From: JBGTLW01 sp041743835
GTDB taxonomy: Bacteria > Planctomycetota > Phycisphaerae > Phycisphaerales > Phycisphaeraceae
Assembly (NCBI GenBank): GCA_041743835.1
Contig: JBGTLW010000050.1
Location: 1 to 57,885, forward strand
Direction of reading: 5' to 3'
DNA: 57,885 bases
Shown piece after piece: positions 56,276 through 57,885 of the stretch. The notes beneath the pieces are model-generated. The model had not been told where the DNA came from. It saw only the letters and a list, made by a program, of their open reading frames with translations, and made no database searches. Position 1 is the first letter of the stretch; each line of letters opens with the position of its first letter. A program made the position numbers and the translations under genes.

Positions 56276-57885
56276 ATGAGTCAGACCGACGACCTCATCT
56301 TCGAGCCGTTGACTTCTCCGCCCGAACGCCCGGGGCTGATGGGGTCGGGTGAGCCGCTGCGCGAGTTGTGGTCGCCCGACACCAATGGGGGCGCCACCCC
56401 TGCACTCGATGACCTGGGCGATGCGCTGCTGGCCAAGGGGGGCATCACCGCAGCACAACTGACCAACGCGCGCAGCGTTTACAGCAAGGCACCCGACCGC
56501 TGGTTGACGGAAGTGCTGGTCGAATCGGGTGCCGATGAGGAAGCGGTCCAGCGCCTGGTCGCCTCACGCCACGGCCTGATATTCAAGCGCGTGACACCCG
56601 CAGACGCCCGAGCCGAGAAACAGATCGACCGCCTGGGGACTGACTTCTGCGAGACGCACGGCGTGCTGCCGCTGGATCGCGTTGGCTCTCGCTTGCTTGT
56701 GGGTGTGATTCAGCCGGATAATCTGATCATTTTCGACGAGGTGCGGCACAAGCTGGGCCAATCGATCAAGCCGGTGGTCATCACACGGAGCGATCTGCAC
56801 AGGGTCATCTCCGCGCGTAAAGAGGCATCCGGCGAGGGTGACGCGGAGACGTTCAACCAGATCATTGGTGAGATCAGCGAAGACGACATCGAGGTCGTTG
56901 AGTCGAAAGAAGAGGACCTGGACCTTGAGAAGATGGCGGGCGAGTCGCCTGTCATCCGATTCGTTAATGCGCTGATCTTCAGTGCGGTGAAGGAAGGCGC
57001 TTCGGACATCCACATCGAGCCACAGGAAAAGCGGCTACAGATCCGCTACCGGATCGATGGCGTGCTATTCGATGCGATGACGCCTCCGGCCCACATGCAG
57101 GCCGCCATCATCTCCCGCCTGAAGATCATGGCCAATCTGGACATCTCCGAGCGCCGTATCCCGCAGGACGGGCGCATCCGCGCAATGGTCCACGGCCGCA
57201 AGCTCGACCTGCGTATGTCCACCCTGCCGATCGTGCAGGGCGAGAAGGTCGTGCTGCGTATCCTCGACACCCGATCGATCCAGGTTGATCTGGAAGACCT
57301 GGGAATGGATGAGGACTGCCTGCTCATGTGGAGGCGGCAGATCGATCAGCCACACGGCATCGTGCTGGTCACCGGGCCAACCGGCTCGGGCAAAACCACC
57401 ACCCTCTACTCCTCGCTCGGCAAGATGGACCGCGCCAGGCTCAACATCTCCACCGTCGAGGACCCGGTCGAATACCACCTCAGCGGCATCAACCAGACAC
57501 AGGCCCACGAGAAGATCGGCATGACGTTTGCCGCAGCACTGCGTGCGCTGCTCCGGCAGGACCCGGACGTGGTCATGGTCGGTGAAATCCGCGACGCCGA
57601 GACAGCCAAGATCGCGATCCAGGCCTCGCTGACCGGCCACCTCGTGCTCTCCACGCTTCACACCAATGATGCGCCTTCATCCGTCACCCGCTTGATCAAC
57701 ATCGGCGTCGAGCCTTACCTCATCGGCAGCGCGGTCAACGCCTGCCTCGCGCAGCGGCTGGTGCGAAAGATCTGCCCGAATTGTCGCCGGGAAGAGCGGG
57801 CCTCGGTGGAACTGGCGCAGCGGCTGGAGATCGAACCGGGCACGATCCTCTGGCGCGGTGAAGGGTGTCCCGACTGCCGAAACAC
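56276..57885 (+). CDS. pilB: Type IV pilus extension ATPase PilB (partial, runs off window)
   Basis: 536 codons visible, open at the 3' end. An N1-type domain (ALLAKGGITAAQLTNARSVY) and an N2 domain precede the ATPase core: SDIHIEPQEKRLQIRYRIDG, Walker A GPTGSGKTT at about residue 366, DPVEYHLSGINQTQ, the Walker B region DPDVVMVGEIRD, and the His box TGHLVLSTLHTND. The zinc pairs CPNC and CPDC are near the end of the window. Hexameric PilB adds pilin to the pilus; PilT at 13 kb is its opponent. The ATG lies 72 bp after the PilP-like gene. Confidence 0.93.
   Translation, partial: MSQTDDLIFEPLTSPPERPGLMGSGEPLRELWSPDTNGGATPALDDLGDALLAKGGITAAQLTNARSVYSKAPDRWLTEVLVESGADEEAVQRLVASRHGLIFKRVTPADARAEKQIDRLGTDFCETHGVLPLDRVGSRLLVGVIQPDNLIIFDEVRHKLGQSIKPVVITRSDLHRVISARKEASGEGDAETFNQIIGEISEDDIEVVESKEEDLDLEKMAGESPVIRFVNALIFSAVKEGASDIHIEPQEKRLQIRYRIDGVLFDAMTPPAHMQAAIISRLKIMANLDISERRIPQDGRIRAMVHGRKLDLRMSTLPIVQGEKVVLRILDTRSIQVDLEDLGMDEDCLLMWRRQIDQPHGIVLVTGPTGSGKTTTLYSSLGKMDRARLNISTVEDPVEYHLSGINQTQAHEKIGMTFAAALRALLRQDPDVVMVGEIRDAETAKIAIQASLTGHLVLSTLHTNDAPSSVTRLINIGVEPYLIGSAVNACLAQRLVRKICPNCRREERASVELAQRLEIEPGTILWRGEGCPDCRN

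Noticed and set aside
1..57885. tRNA, rRNA, CRISPR, insertion sequence or prophage genes
   Set aside because: Intergenic gaps are short and hold no cloverleaf-like sequence, no spaced direct repeats, no transposase or integrase motifs.

Overview
The window is a GC-rich bacterial chromosome segment of densely packed housekeeping genes on both strands. It shows no rRNA, tRNA, CRISPR array, insertion sequence or prophage. The gene content suggests a planctomycete, most likely of the Phycisphaerae (inference): a PEP-CTERM sorting signal, a DUF1844 protein, two GroELs, a LutABC locus, many exported proteins of unknown function, and type IV pilus genes. The taxonomy was not tested by any search.

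Layout. 1-5 kb (minus strand): a phosphotransferase-like protein, lipoyl synthase (lipA), an SDR reductase and a GH88 unsaturated glucuronyl hydrolase. 5-12 kb: DUF1844 protein, universal stress protein, a tRNA-binding OB-fold protein, a 1229-residue AsmA-like envelope protein, bioD, and small proteins including a helix-turn-helix candidate. 12.4-14.1 kb: a coiled-coil protein and the pilus retraction ATPase pilT. 14.4-21.4 kb: a protein-folding island, groEL-1, hicB-hicA toxin-antitoxin, groES, groEL-2, terminator, dnaJ, grpE, an FmdB-type zinc ribbon protein and a 38-residue basic protein. 21.5-29 kb: Gfo/Idh/MocA oxidoreductase and sugar isomerase-like protein, a DUF2784 membrane protein, a hibernation factor, a DUF1570-type metallopeptidase-like protein, accD, an FAH-family hydrolase and a serine beta-lactamase-like protein. 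29-33.5 kb (minus): part of complex I, nuoD-nuoE-(60 aa protein)-nuoF. 33.6-43.9 kb: queG, a zinc ribbon membrane protein, fabI, a SOUL lipoprotein, gcvH, a catalytically dead amidohydrolase-fold protein coupled to a lipoprotein, an AGCS symporter, a DUF368 protein and galE. 43.9-48 kb: a PEP-CTERM phytase-like protein and lutA-lutB-lutC. 48-52.5 kb: PilZ protein, a small membrane protein, an exported alpha/alpha-toroid protein and hslU. 52.7 kb to the end: pilus assembly genes pilM, pilN, pilO, a PilP-like gene and pilB, which runs off the window.

Connections. LipA makes the lipoyl group carried by GcvH. AccD and FabI belong to fatty acid synthesis, and BioD supplies the biotin that acetyl-CoA carboxylase needs. 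PilM/N/O/P/B and the distant PilT form one pilus machine; the PilZ protein could link it to cyclic di-GMP, though it is not in the pil cluster. The chaperone genes are interrupted by a toxin-antitoxin pair.

The observations most worth a second look are: (1) a recurring pattern of -10-like hexamers 6-9 nt before start codons without Shine-Dalgarno sequences, suggesting leaderless mRNAs; (2) an amidohydrolase-fold protein that has lost every metal ligand, translationally coupled to a lipoprotein; (3) hicBA lodged between groEL-1 and groES; (4) a perfect 13-bp inverted repeat plus a small unknown gene inside the nuo operon; (5) a structured, lysine-rich mini-gene after the chaperone island.
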